Below are positions 15,001-28,700 of a stretch of 64,000 bases of DNA, piece by piece; the stretch's first letter is position 1; every line of letters starts with the position of its first letter. The stretch spans positions 15,735,115-15,799,114 of the forward strand of contig OX345636.1 of NCBI GenBank assembly GCA_947044365.1, given 5' to 3'. Below the pieces are notes generated by a model. The model was not told the DNA's origin and did not search any database. It was given only the letters and a program-made list of their open reading frames with translations. The position numbers were made by a program, and so were the translations under genes. Origin of the DNA: Petrosia ficiformis (Eukaryota; Porifera; Demospongiae; Haplosclerida; Petrosiidae).

Positions 15001-18000
15001 ACAGCATGGAGTAAATTCAAAATGTAGGTGGAAGATCCAGGAACTGGTGGAAGGGAATAATGTTTAACCTTTTAAAAGGTCTCGCTCGGTATTCTTATTT
15101 CCTACATGTGTATACATCTTGAAAGTTTGTATATATACATACATGTCTACATAATTTTGTACATGTGTACCATCATCTTAATCCACGGTGCACCTGCTGT
15201 TGGGAAATCCAGCCTAGATCACCCACCACAAGGACTACCACAAAAAGACACAAAGAAGCATTTGAAGGTTCAAGCTTCTCTTTTTGATGCCATCAAAGAA
15301 GGGTCTGGTGATACCAACCTAGCACAATTTTAATTACAAGTCTGTATTCTTGTAATGCATTTCCTACACAAATGTATTGGAAGTTTCTGTACATATACAT
15401 CATTTTGCCTATGGTCTAAAAGAGAACTCCCAGCTTCCCTTATCACTGCCATGAAAGAAGGACCTGGTGATACTAACCTCGGTCACATAGCACCATTTTA
15501 ATTACAAATCCGCATGGTTATGCCCAAAAAGAGATCCACTAAAATTCAAGTTGTCATGGTCATCCCAAACGAGATCTCCCAAGTTTCAATCTTTCCTTAT
15601 TGATGTGGGACCTGGTGATACTAAACTACATGTACATGTGTACTATCATATTAGTGCATGGTGCACCAGCGGCAGGAAAATCCAGCCTAGATCACCCACC
15701 ACAAGGACTACCACCAAAAGACACAAAGAAGCATTTAAAAAGTACAGTACTTTTCAACGTATTTGTATTTCTATTTGTATCTGAAATACTCATTCAAGAC
15801 AACATTTTTTTAATATAAACATGATTATGAGGGAGAAAATGCAGTAAGTACATGTACTTGCATTTGTATCTACATGTACATTGTAAGTACTAATAAATGA
15901 GTTTGACTCCAGGCCTGATCTGGTCCACCGGTACTCAAACGTGAAAAACAAAAACAAAACAGCATGGAGTAAATTCAAAATGTACATGTAGGTGGAAGAT
16001 CCAGGAACTGGTGGAAGGGAATAATGTTTAACCTTTTAAAAGGTCTCGCTCGGTATTCTTATTTCCTACATGTGTATACATCTTGAAAGTTTGTATATAT
16101 ACATACATGTCTACATAATTTTGTACATGTGTACCATCATCTTAATCCACGGTGCACCTGCTGTTGGGAAATCCAGCCTAGATCACCCACCACAAGGACT
16201 ACCACCAAAAGACACAAAGAAGCATTTGAAGGTTCAAGCTTCTCTTTTTGATGCCATCAAAGAAGGGTCTGGTGATACCAACCTAGCACAATTTTAATTA
16301 CAAGTCTGTATTCTTGTAATGCATTTCCTACACAAATGTATTGGAAGTTTCTGTACATATACATCATTTTGCCTATGGTCTAAAAGAGAACTCCCAGCTT
16401 CCCTTATCACTGCCATGAAAGAAGGACCTGGTGATACTAACCTCGGTCACATAGCACCATTTTAATTACAAATCCGCATGGTTATGCCCAAAAAGAGATC
16501 CACTAAAATTCAAGTTGTCATGGTCATCCCAAACGAGATCTCCCAAGTTTCAATCTTTCCTCATTGATGTGGGACCTGGTGATACTAAACTACATGTACA
16601 TGTGTACTATCATATTAGTGCATGGTGCACCAGCGGCAGGAAAATCCAGCCTAGATCACCCACCACAAGGACTACCACCAAAAGACACAAAGAAGCATTT
16701 AAAAAGTACAGTACTTTTCAACGTATTTGTATTTCTATTTGTATCTGAAATACTCATTCAAGACAACATTTTTTAAATATAAACATGATTATGAGGGAGA
16801 AAATGCAGTAAGTACATGTACTTGCATTTGTATCTACATGTACATTGTAAGTACTAATAAATGAGTTTGACTCCAGGCCTGATCTGGTCCACCGGTACTC
16901 AAACGTGAAAAACAAAAACAAAACAGCATGGAGTAAATTCAAAATGTACATGTAGGTGGAAGATCCAGGAACTGGTGGAAGGGAATAATGTTTAACCTTT
17001 TAAAAGGTCTCGCTCGGTATTCTTATTTCCTACATGTGTATACATCTTGGAAGTTTGTATATATACATACATGTCTACATAATTTTGTACATGTGTACCC
17101 TCATCTTAATGCACGGTGCACCTGCCGTTGGGAAATCCAGCCTAGATCACCCACCACAAGGACTACCACCAAAAGACACAAAGAAGCATTTGAAGGTTCA
17201 AGCTTCTCTTTTTGATGCCATCAAGGAAGGGTCTGGTGATACCAACCTGGCACAATTTTAATTATAAACATGATTATGAGGGAAAAAATGCAGTAAGTAC
17301 ATGTACATGTACTTGCATTTGTACATGTATCTACATGTAAGTACTAATAAATGAATTTGACCACAGGCCTGATCTGGTCCACCGGTACTCAAACATGAAA
17401 AACAAAAACAAAACAGCATGGAATAAGTTCAAAATGTAGGTGGAAGATCCAGGAACTGGTGGAAGAGAATAATGTTTAACCTTTTAAAAGGTCTGCATTC
17501 TTATTTCCTACATCTTGGAAGTTTCTATACATATATGTACATTGTATAAATTGTCATGTGTCACAATTAACCTTCTAATGGTTATTGTATACACTTTATT
17601 CACATAGTGCAAAGTACATGTATATACATGTAAATAAGCTTCAAGGTTTACCTTATACTAGTCTGCATTATTATTTCCTACATCTTGGAAGTTTCTTTAC
17701 CTATACATCATTTTGCCTGCAGTCATTCTAGAAGAGATCAAGGCTTCTCCTTTTGATGCCATCAAAGAAGGGTCTGGTGATACCAACCTAGCACAATTTT
17801 AATTACAAGTCTGTATTCTTGTAATGCATTTCCTACATACATGTATTGGAAGTTTCTGTACATATACATCATTTTGCCTATGGTCTAAAAGAGAACTCCC
17901 AGCTTCCCTTATCACTGCCATGAAAGAAGGACCTGGTGATACTAACCTTGGTCACATAGCACCATTTTAATTACAAATCCGCATGGTTATGCCCAAAAAG

Positions 18001-21000
18001 AGATCCACTAAAATTCAAGTTGTCATGGTCATCCCAAACGAGATCTCCCAAGTTTCAATCTTTCCTTATTGATGTGGGACCTGGTGATACTAAACTACAT
18101 GTACATGTGTACTATCATATTAGTGCATGGTGCACCAGCGGCAGGAAAATCCAGCCTAGATCACCCACCACAAGGACTACCACCAAAAGACACAAAGAAG
18201 CATTTAAAAAGTACAGTACTTTTCAACGTATTTGTATTTCTATTTGTATCTGAAATACTCATTCAAGACAACACTTTTTTATATAAACATGATTATGAGG
18301 GAGAAAATGCAGTAAGTACTAATAAATGAGTTTGACTCCAGGCCTGATCTGATCCACCGGTACTCAAATGTGAAAAACAAAAACAAAACAGCATGGAGTA
18401 AGTTCAAAATGTAGGTGGAAGATCCAGGAACTGGTGGAAGAGAATAATGTTTAACCTTTTAAAAGGTCTCACTCTGTATTCTTATTTCCTACATCATGGA
18501 AGTTTCTAACTTTCTATACACATTGTATGTACATTGTATAAATTGTCATGTATCACAATTAACCTTCTCCTTCTGTATCCCAAGGTGCAAGCTTCCTTCA
18601 TCAGTGCTATCAAAGAAGGGTCTGGTGATATCAACCTAGCACAATTTCAATTACAAGTCTGTATTCTTGCAATGTCTTTCCTACATCTTTAGAAGTTTCT
18701 GTACATATACATATCCATTTGCCTCAGGTGTCTTTCTTTCTCTCTTTCTTCCTTTCTTTCTTTCTACATCTCCGATAACATCATATACATGTATATGTAC
18801 ATTATTTTGCCCATTGTCATTCCAAAAGAGATCTCCCAAGGTTCAAGCTTCCCTCATCAATGCGGGACCTGGTGATACTAACCTTGGCCACATGTAGCAC
18901 CATGTTTATTACAAGTGTATTCAGTATTTCTTGTTTTCAGCCTTTTCTGCATTTAATTAAGTACATGTAGCAAAATATATTGAAAATTACCCCAAAATGT
19001 GGTTTGGAATGATAATGACGATCACCAGAAAAAGATAGGCAAGTCGTACAACACAAGTATAAAAAACAAAGGCTGATAAAATGAATGAAATATGTAAACT
19101 TAATAATCCTAAGTGCTAAGATGAGTTTCCCTGGACACATCATGTGCTGCACCATGAAGATGGACTGTCCATGTTCTTTGTCAGAACACAATGAAACCAC
19201 ATTGAGAATGTCTGGATATCTACATACATTTCTTGTAAACAACTACGTAGAGGAAGCACCAGTGATCGAAGTGTCATGCAGATGCTTTTCAAGCTGAAGC
19301 TCAAGCTTTACTTGCCAGACACTGCATAGGCACTGTAATATACGTACATGTACATGTAGATGATTCTACATTGTAGATAGGCAATAACACAAGAGGAACA
19401 ATATTAATACTACAGAGTATAGAATAAAATACATGTATATATACAATTGTTAATGCACACACTCAGTGCTCTGTCAAGGTTTATAGGTACCGTTTATGAT
19501 AACTTGCCTTCGCTGTTATTCCACCCCACCTTAAAATCCTGTATGAAAGCCTGATTTGCTACATTAACCGATTGACAGCCGCTTTTGTGGGCGTTGACTT
19601 GCCCTCAAGCGCCAAAGGCATCACAAAAGTGTCTACTAGACAGGGAAAACCCCTATAGATGACGAAGCAAGCGTCAAAACTGCCATTACAGTATTACAAT
19701 ATTGTAGTGCACGTGATGAGGAATCAAACGATGTTTTTCTTGAAGGGCTGTGATGATCTGGTGGAAAGATACATGTATGTCTCTTTTTGTCTGAAAGTGT
19801 GTTATTACCCATTGTTTTACAACTAGAAAGCTTCCTAAAGCTCATGACAAGAGGCTTTGGACACTGAAATAATGATGTGGAGTGCTCGAAATGACTTTGG
19901 ACACTCTTGCCATATCAAAAGTACATGTACACATGTATGTGAATGACTAAAGTTGATGTTATAAGTATGTTTAGATGTAAACATATGTTTTGCAGCTTGA
20001 TAAATAATTAGTTGGTATGTACATGTATATTCGAAAATGATATATAAAATTTAGATTATATATACATGTATATATATTTATAATTATGCTACTGTGCTTC
20101 CTTAGGGGCAAAAGAAATGTCAGCATCTATTACTGTATATACCACTGTGTATCCAGTCTTTTTGTAGGTGTTGCTTATAATTATATTAGAGGCATTGATG
20201 AAGGAACACTGTCAGTGTAAAAGAGCTGTACCACTGTGTATCCAGTCTATTTGTAGGTGTTGCTTATAATTATATTAGAGCCATTGATGAAGGAACACTG
20301 TCAGTATAAAAGAGCTGTACCACTGTGTATCCAGTCTATTTGTAGGTGTTGCTTATAATTATATTAGAGGCATTGATGAAGGAACACTGTCAGTGTAAAA
20401 GAGCTGTACCACTGTGTATCCAGTCTATTTGTAGGTGTTGCTTATAATTATATTAGAGGCATTGATGAAGGAACACTGTCAGTGTAAAAGAGAAGAGGTG
20501 GAGGGTAAAATACTATTAGTATAGTCTACTGGTGATGTTGTAAAGTGTAATGGTGAAGGATTCCTTTCATCGTTAGAGGGTCCACTGTTATCATTGTCAA
20601 AATCTTCAAAAACATCGATACATCATTGGATCTTCAAACTCAGTATTGCTGTCCAGCATTTTCAGGACATCAAATCTTTGTCTTCTGTGTAATAATTATT
20701 TTACTTGTTTATATTATAATAATCTAAACAGTGTAAACACACTGTAAAACCACGATAGATTTTTACGCTGAAAAAACTCCATGTTTTCTTATGGTAAGGC
20801 TCTAGACCCAGTACAGATTATTTTCAGCACAAGAACTCTTCTCAGTGTTGCCAAAATATCAGGGCCCTAACTGATATCCTTCGTGAGATGTAAGCATAAG
20901 AGTAAGATGTGGTATCCAAGGCGCCATTTGGGATCTATAGCATTTTAAAGTCCTCCGTATTTGACGCCAATTGGCGTCTATGGCAGTTAATCGGTTAAAA

Positions 21001-23175
21001 CAAGATATATAGAGGAAAAGGTATCTCTATGACTGCTTTGTGGTGTCCAGCATTCAGTAATCATGGCTGATTTTATTATGCCTGAACAACAACAGCCTAT
21101 TATAGTTATTATTTTGATTATCTACTCTCTTTACCTTTTAAAGGAACTTGTTGAACTTTAAGAATACATTTCAGGTATAATAGCGAGCTATTAATTCCAG
21201 TTTCTACATAAGCTATCCGGAATGATGTGACTTCCTTAACTACATGTACATATACAACGCATACACACGTAAGTGACCCCAAACGTATTCTGTCTTTCTT
21301 TCTTTCTTTCTTTCCTGAGAATATCAAGTATATATGCTAAGGTTGGTGTTGGTGTCTTTTGGTGGTTTCATTACCCCTGCCTTCACCTAATGCCTAGTAT
21401 TGGTTAAGCCTTGATTCGGAACCTGCCAGCTGGGCTGCCTTGGTAGCTCAGTTGGTAGAGCATCTGTCTGGAGTACAGTGTGTCGTGGGTTCGAATCCCA
21501 CCTGAGGCAACTCTCATTTTTTCATTTTTCCATTGCCTCAGGTGTCTTTCTTTCCTGAGAATATCATGTATATACACAGTACAGACCCAATGTAACTTGA
21601 TTGGCAAACGTGAGTAGCGCCTGCTGAACTCGAGAGCATAAATTGTTACACTCGCATGTGTTGACAGCTGCACTCGCATGTGTTGAACAGCTGTACTCAG
21701 TGTGCAGTATAGCATAATTAAATAATACAGGTATATGCATGCGCAATAATTAGCATTTGTGTATGGTTTCTACAATGTATTTAATGCCCTCTGTGAGTGA
21801 ACTTGTTACCTCTGTGATCTCTCTATCTCTACTAAATATGAACGACACATATGAGAACATTTTGTGGATTGAGTCCAACTGGAAAGACACAGTAAGAGAT
21901 GCTATAGAAAAAAAGGGAAACCAAAGAAACTGAAACCTCGTCCTAAGCATCCGTTAAAGGTACATTTGTGGGGTGGGATTTCTTGTCGTGGAGCATCAAA
22001 ATTGGTTGTTTTTATAGGCAAACTTAATGCAACCCGTCTCATTAAAATCTATGAGGCATCGCTTGTTCCATTCATTAAATCAACTTATCCAGAAGGTCAT
22101 CGTCTAATGCAAGATAATAGCATAATAGTAAATTAGCCCGGGCTTACTTAATTGAAAATGGGATCCATTGGTGGGAAACGCCTCCAGAAAGTCCCAATCT
22201 CAACCCCATTGAGAATGTTTGGGGTTCAATGAAAACATTTTTGAGGGACAAAGTTAAGCCAACAGATATGGCATTACTTCTTGATGGGATTAACAACAGT
22301 TCAAACTAATCAGCAATTTCCTTCTCCTACATGTACATCAACACAAATAACAAATCATACTGTTTTAACACCCCTTCATGAAGTACCACCAAGTGATCTT
22401 TTTACAGTGACACCAAACCACTCAGCATTGACACAGGCTATGGATATATCTGCTGCATTTTTGATTCAAATGCGAGGGAACAGCTGCAAATTTATGTAGG
22501 CAAATTTATGTAGGCAGTGGTTCTCTCCTGAAGAGAGAAAATCTTCAAATGTTCGTGGGAAAAATGGGAAAAAACAGCTTAATCTTGAAAAAATGAAAAG
22601 CATCTACCATGCTACTTTGCAGATGTATCCACTAGCACTCGGGGGAAAAAGAGAACAAAGTGTGGTCTGATTGTATAAGGGCCATAGACGAGGCGAACAG
22701 ACGGCTAAACAGGCGTGCTAATAAAGTAAACTGAATTATATGTACATTAATTTATTAGTTATATAATTCCACTACACATTATTAAATTGTTTTATTTACA
22801 GAATTTTTAATTACAAAAAATCATTATTAAAAGATGAAAGCTCTCTGTGGGTTGGTTGTGTAAACTGGGCTTTCACTTCAACCACAACAAATACGCTCCC
22901 AAGTTAACAATCATTCAAGTGCACACTCGTGCCCATTAATAAAAAACATGCTCACGCCGAGTTAACAATCATTCACACACGAGTTAACAATCATTCACAC
23001 ACGAGTTAACAATCATTCAAGTGCACACTCGTGCCCATTAATAAAAAACATGCTCACGCCGAGTTAACAATCATTCACACACGAGTTAACAATCATTCAC
23101 ACACAGGTGCATTTTTTGCCACTCGGGAGTAGCTCGCATGTGCGTGTCAACTGTCAAGTTACATCAGATCTGTAC

Positions 23176-23249
<74 letters not shown>

Positions 23250-25075
23250 CATGTATACATGTATATATACATGTACATGTACAATGTACATTAAACCCCA
23301 TGGAAAGCAATTAAAGGGATGGCCCTACAGGCCATAAAGAATGCAAAACGCTACTTACATGTACATGTTAATAAAAAGTCACCATACATACAGTAACAGT
23401 AAATACCTTAGTTCTACTGTCAGTATAGTATAGTAATTACTGTCTCACTAGTTACATGTATGTTCAATTGATAAGTACATCAATTACTGCCGAAACTACA
23501 GTTGAACTAGACTGTAGTGTGGAAATGTAACTACTGAGTAATTATTGTACTGTATAGTGACTATTTATTGACATACAAATAAGAATACTATAACTTAAAC
23601 TAATTAAAATATGCATGTTTTCGATTTCATTCAAAGTACATACATGTACATATACTACATGCATGCATGTACTACTTATCCATTATGTGAAGTTTTTATT
23701 CTCTTCTACGATACTGTACATATACATGTACTGTACAAATGGTACTCACATTCCATGCGTTCTCAACTAGTCTAACTTGTACTCTAGCAGTTCCAGTATT
23801 AACACCAGATACTAAAACTTCATCACCTTGGAGATCCTGTAGTAAAAAATGAATATAAATTATATTAGCACAGGCTTTCATTTAGTAAATTTGTTGAGGG
23901 GTAGACAAACTTGAATTTAGACGACTTTTTGGGGTAGAGGAGGGTGTGCCAATGCTCTCCTAATTAAAACCGTGTTATTGCATTAAGATACACCAGGTAT
24001 ATGTACTGTAATAATGATCTTAAAGTTGTCCAATACATGTACATGTAGATGCATGACATGTACATCTACAAGTACATGTACATCAGGATCGAGTTCTGGA
24101 CATGCAAGTTCAAGTACTTATATACAGTAGTACAGACTTGTAATGTGCATGTTTAGCAATTATCTGCCAGTAAACCAAGTACATGTTCTGTAATAATGAT
24201 CTTAAAGTTGTCCAATACATGTAGATGCATGAAATGTACATGTACATGTACAAGTACAACAGGATCGAGTTAGCCATTATCTGCCATTTAGTACATCTAA
24301 GCAAGTACATGTACATGTATATGTACATGTACTGTACAAGTACATCAGGATCGAGTTCTGGACATGCATGTTCAAGTACTTACAATGTACATGTATATAC
24401 AGTAGTACAGACTTGTAATGTGCATGTTTAGCCATTATCTGCCAATACGTACATGTACATCTAAGCAAGTACATGTAAATGTACATCTACAGTCGCACTA
24501 ATGCTTATTTTGATAGATCACCTGATCTTCAAGTTGTCCAATAATAGGATCAGTTGAATAGGCAGAATCTTGAAACTTTACAAATGATAATATTGAGTCT
24601 GGATCCAACTGTTGATGTTCAGCTTCTTCATCTCTGAGTAGAGTCCATCCAAATATATGCCCTCTTACTGTACTGAACATATTACCTTAAAATGTGATGT
24701 GAAGTGGAAGAGGAAGAAATTGAAGAAAGAACAGTATAAGAAGGAAGAATAGAAGAAATGATATGAGAGAAAAAGAGAACAGAGGAGGAGGTAACAGAGA
24801 ATGAGATACATGTACATGTACAATCAGGGTTTCATATAGCAGGATCCCCCCCAAATCAGACCAAATTTAGTTCAACATGCACAAGAAGGCGACAAACAAT
24901 AACGGCAAAGTAACAGCACTCATCTTGGTCTACCTTTCCAGTTATAATTTATTTGGAACTACCAACATTCAGAAATCTTCTTTCTTGGTAGTTAGTAAAA
25001 TCAACACACACCTTACAAAAACGAAACGTTAACTTTTTATGGCCCGTAGGGCCATCCCTATGATCGCTTTCCCAC

Positions 25076-25122
<47 letters not shown>

Positions 25123-25743
25123 TGTGTCACGTACGCGAGTATGCGTTGTATACATAGTTAAGGAAGTTACATCATTCCCGGGGGCTCGGTCAATTAATGG
25201 GCGTGGCGCGAAAAAGAACGCGCGATGAAGTTCTACACACCAGCAGAAAGAAAGCTGTGTAGCTTACGTAGACACTGGAACTAATAGCTAGCTATTCTAC
25301 CTGAAATGTATTCTTAAGTTCTACAAGGTTCTTTGAAAGGTAAAGAGAGTATATAATCAAAATAATAACTATAATAGGCTGTTGTGTTTCGGGCATGATG
25401 AAGTCAGCCATGATTACTGAATGCTGGACACCATAAAGCAATCATAGGGATACTTTTTTCTCTATATACACTTGTTTTTGATGTATACTGTACATATACA
25501 TTATATTTACATGTACATGTACATTAATTATATTTGTATATGTACATGTACCTTCATCATCAAATGCTCGAACTTCAAATTTTTCTGGTTCTTCTTCAAG
25601 CAATAATTCTCTAGTTCTGGTTGTGATCTCAATACGATAAATAGTATCAACATAAACATCAGATCTCAAAGTTAGACTAGTAGCTGAATATAAGAAAAAC
25701 AATACATGTATAAATTGTACATGTACATGTATATACATACATG

Positions 25744-25797
<54 letters not shown>

Positions 25798-28700
25798 CAC
25801 ATGTATATATATAATATTATATATATACATGTAATTATATATACTTTCAGATCTCAGAGTGAGACTAGTAGCTGAATACAAGAAAAATTCAAAAGAACTA
25901 CTGAGAGTCCCACTATGCTATCCTATTTAGATATCTGCTGAATACAAGAAAAATTCAAAAGAACTACTGAAAGTCCCACTATGCTATCCTATTTAGATAT
26001 CTGAAAACGGGAAATACCACACTACAATTTTTGATAAGAGACAATTTTGGTTTTAATCTAGTTAACTTTCCACATTTATGCAGTAATATTTCAATTAAAC
26101 CTGCTTATGGAGTGTACATGTACATGTACATGTATATTTCACAGCTAATAATAATTGGTAGGATATGTGATTCTTTTAAAGATCTTGCAGACACACATTA
26201 TAAGTTTAATACAACAAGGATTAAGCTATGTTTTATCTTTTAAAAGTTTCACAGGATACATGCATCCATTTTTCCTAAATTTAATTGTAGTGTATGCAAG
26301 CATATCGAGGAAGGTACATGTATTTGCTTGCCGGTTAATGTTAGGCTGGGCTTGACAAGAAATGTGACATGCTAGGTGTGTTGCACGTGTAGTCAATGAT
26401 TGCTAGCTGCTTTTGTGAGTTCCATTATGTTATGTACTTGTTATTATTACATGTATTATTATTATTATATGGAAACTGGATGAGTGAGAAGAGTTAGCTA
26501 GCCATCAAAGATCTTTAATCTACCATTCCCGGTTCTGTAAAAGCAGGTGCTTAGTGTAGCTCACTGAGCTCAGGCCTTGCACATGTGACCAACTTAAGTT
26601 TACGGCAGCTCTATACTTCACTTCTTTGTTTGTGAGTTGCATTATATTTATGTACTTGTATTATTATTATAGGACACTGGATGAGTGGGAAGAGTTGTCT
26701 AGCCATCAAAGATCTTTAATCTACATGTACCATTCCCGGTTCTCAAGACTGGGCATTCAGTGTTGCAGTTTTCCTTATTATGGTCCATAGGTCCATCCCT
26801 ATGATTGCTTTCCCACGAATTCGAACTATATATATTTATATTTTTGTGTCCACTTGAGCGAGTATGCGTTGTATACATTGTTAAGAAAGTTGCGTCATTC
26901 CCGAGGGCTTGGTCAATTAATGGGCGTGGCACGTGATAGAACGCACACTCTAGCTCTGCTGCAGCAGCAGGAAAAAGAAAGCAAGCTGCTACGTAGAAAC
27001 TGGAACAAGATCCTTAAAAGGTAATGAGAGTAGGTAATCAAAATAATAACTACATAATAGGTTGTTGTGTTTCAGGAATGATACAGTAGAGATCATAAAA
27101 AAGTTAACGTTTCGTAATCGTTTTACGATCGTTCTCTGATTCGTTCCGTTTTTACGATTTATAATTGTTTTTACGATTTAAAAACGTTAAAGCAATCTTT
27201 GCGCATGCGCGTTTCAACAAGAAATCACCTGAACGCCAAATATGGACGTCGCCGGTGACTACTTACACTTTCAAACGCTCGCCTTGCTGCTTTCTTGCAG
27301 CTAACGGAGCATGAGTTTGGTATCTGTGGCTTTCTTAGAAGGTCTTCTGTCTAAATATGTGAGTTAAAAGTCATTGCTATTCAAAATGCATAAGTTAAAC
27401 AAGGTTGTACAGAGGTGGGCGTTGCCTGTGGTACCACTATACTTTCAAGCGCTCGCCTTGGACTCTTCCTGGTGATAACGAAGCATAAGTTTGACATCAT
27501 TGGCTTTGTTATAACATCTCTTCTGTTCAGCAAAGAAAGTTAGAATCTTCAGTCTCATAAAATACGAGAGTTATGGAGGTGAAAAGAATTATATGTTAAA
27601 TGCTCCGCCCCCACATATTTTTAGGCAAAACAGAAACGCCCAAGTTAATTATTAATGTGAACGATCAGATTCTTTTTTAAAAACGATTGCAACCGTAATT
27701 TGCAACGAATGGAGCCGTAAAACGATCGTAGAACGATTACGAAACGTTAACTTTTTTTATGACTTCTACTGTATCTGAAGTCAGCTGAGATTACTCAATG
27801 CTGGACACCAAGCAATCATAAGGATACTTTTTTCTCTATATACATCTCTATCTTGTTTTTCTAAGCCATTGTGGCTGATTAGTTTTCTAAGCCAAAGTGC
27901 TCTAATGTTTAATAAAGCCATTGTGGCTGCTTGTGTGTTTGTTGTGTGTGTTTGTCTATGCCTATTGCTAGCATGCAAGGCACATGAATTTTTCATGTAT
28001 ATCACATGTACATGTACACTATATATCAGAGTGAGTTAGTACACATGTGAACTGAATACATGTATATAACATGTAGTATTGTTAATTGATGAAGGCAGAT
28101 GTATGAAGAAATACATTATACATGTACATGTACATGCATTTACATGTAGTCTCCTACAATCTCTTATGTACATGTATATATACACGTAATAACTACATGT
28201 ACGTGCAGAGGTGTGGAAACATTGAGCCAATTAACGATTATTACCGGACATTTTGACCTATTTTCACCACTCTTGTCCTGCTCCCCATATACTTTGTATA
28301 CAGCTCTGTTTCAATTTACCGGACATTCACTAGATTTATTGGACAATGTCCTGCATGACTGGCTGTTTCCACACCACTGTGTACGTGTATTAACTGGTCT
28401 CATAGTTGATGGAGTAAACACATCATAATAATAGCTGTAGTATTCAGAGTGGTGCATGATTTTTAATCATTGACCAGTTGTACTAATACATGTACATACA
28501 TGTACAATGTACAGGTACATGTAATCTGATTTTTTTTATATAATATGAAAAGGATTTTTCATGGTCGAGAAAACATTAACATTTCATGTGATGCAATCAG
28601 ACTAGGGTCAAATACTTGTATTTGTATTTTTGTATTTAGTCATATTTAAATACATGTGCATGCATTTGTATTTGTATTTTTCAGTTTTGGAAAACAAATG

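Noticed and set aside
21437..21509. A functional tRNA gene
   Set aside because: The cloverleaf is good, but the GGA anticodon would need a long variable arm and none is present, and the 3' flank is the shared SINE tail.
21404..21715. Minus-strand ORF of 103 residues with GGIRTHDTLYSRQMLYQLSY
   Set aside because: This is antisense translation of the tRNA-like SINE head, a well-known annotation artefact.
23107..23337. ORF with a long YIYIYI run, and similar ones near 25.0 and 25.8 kb
   Set aside because: They are translations of (TA)n microsatellites.
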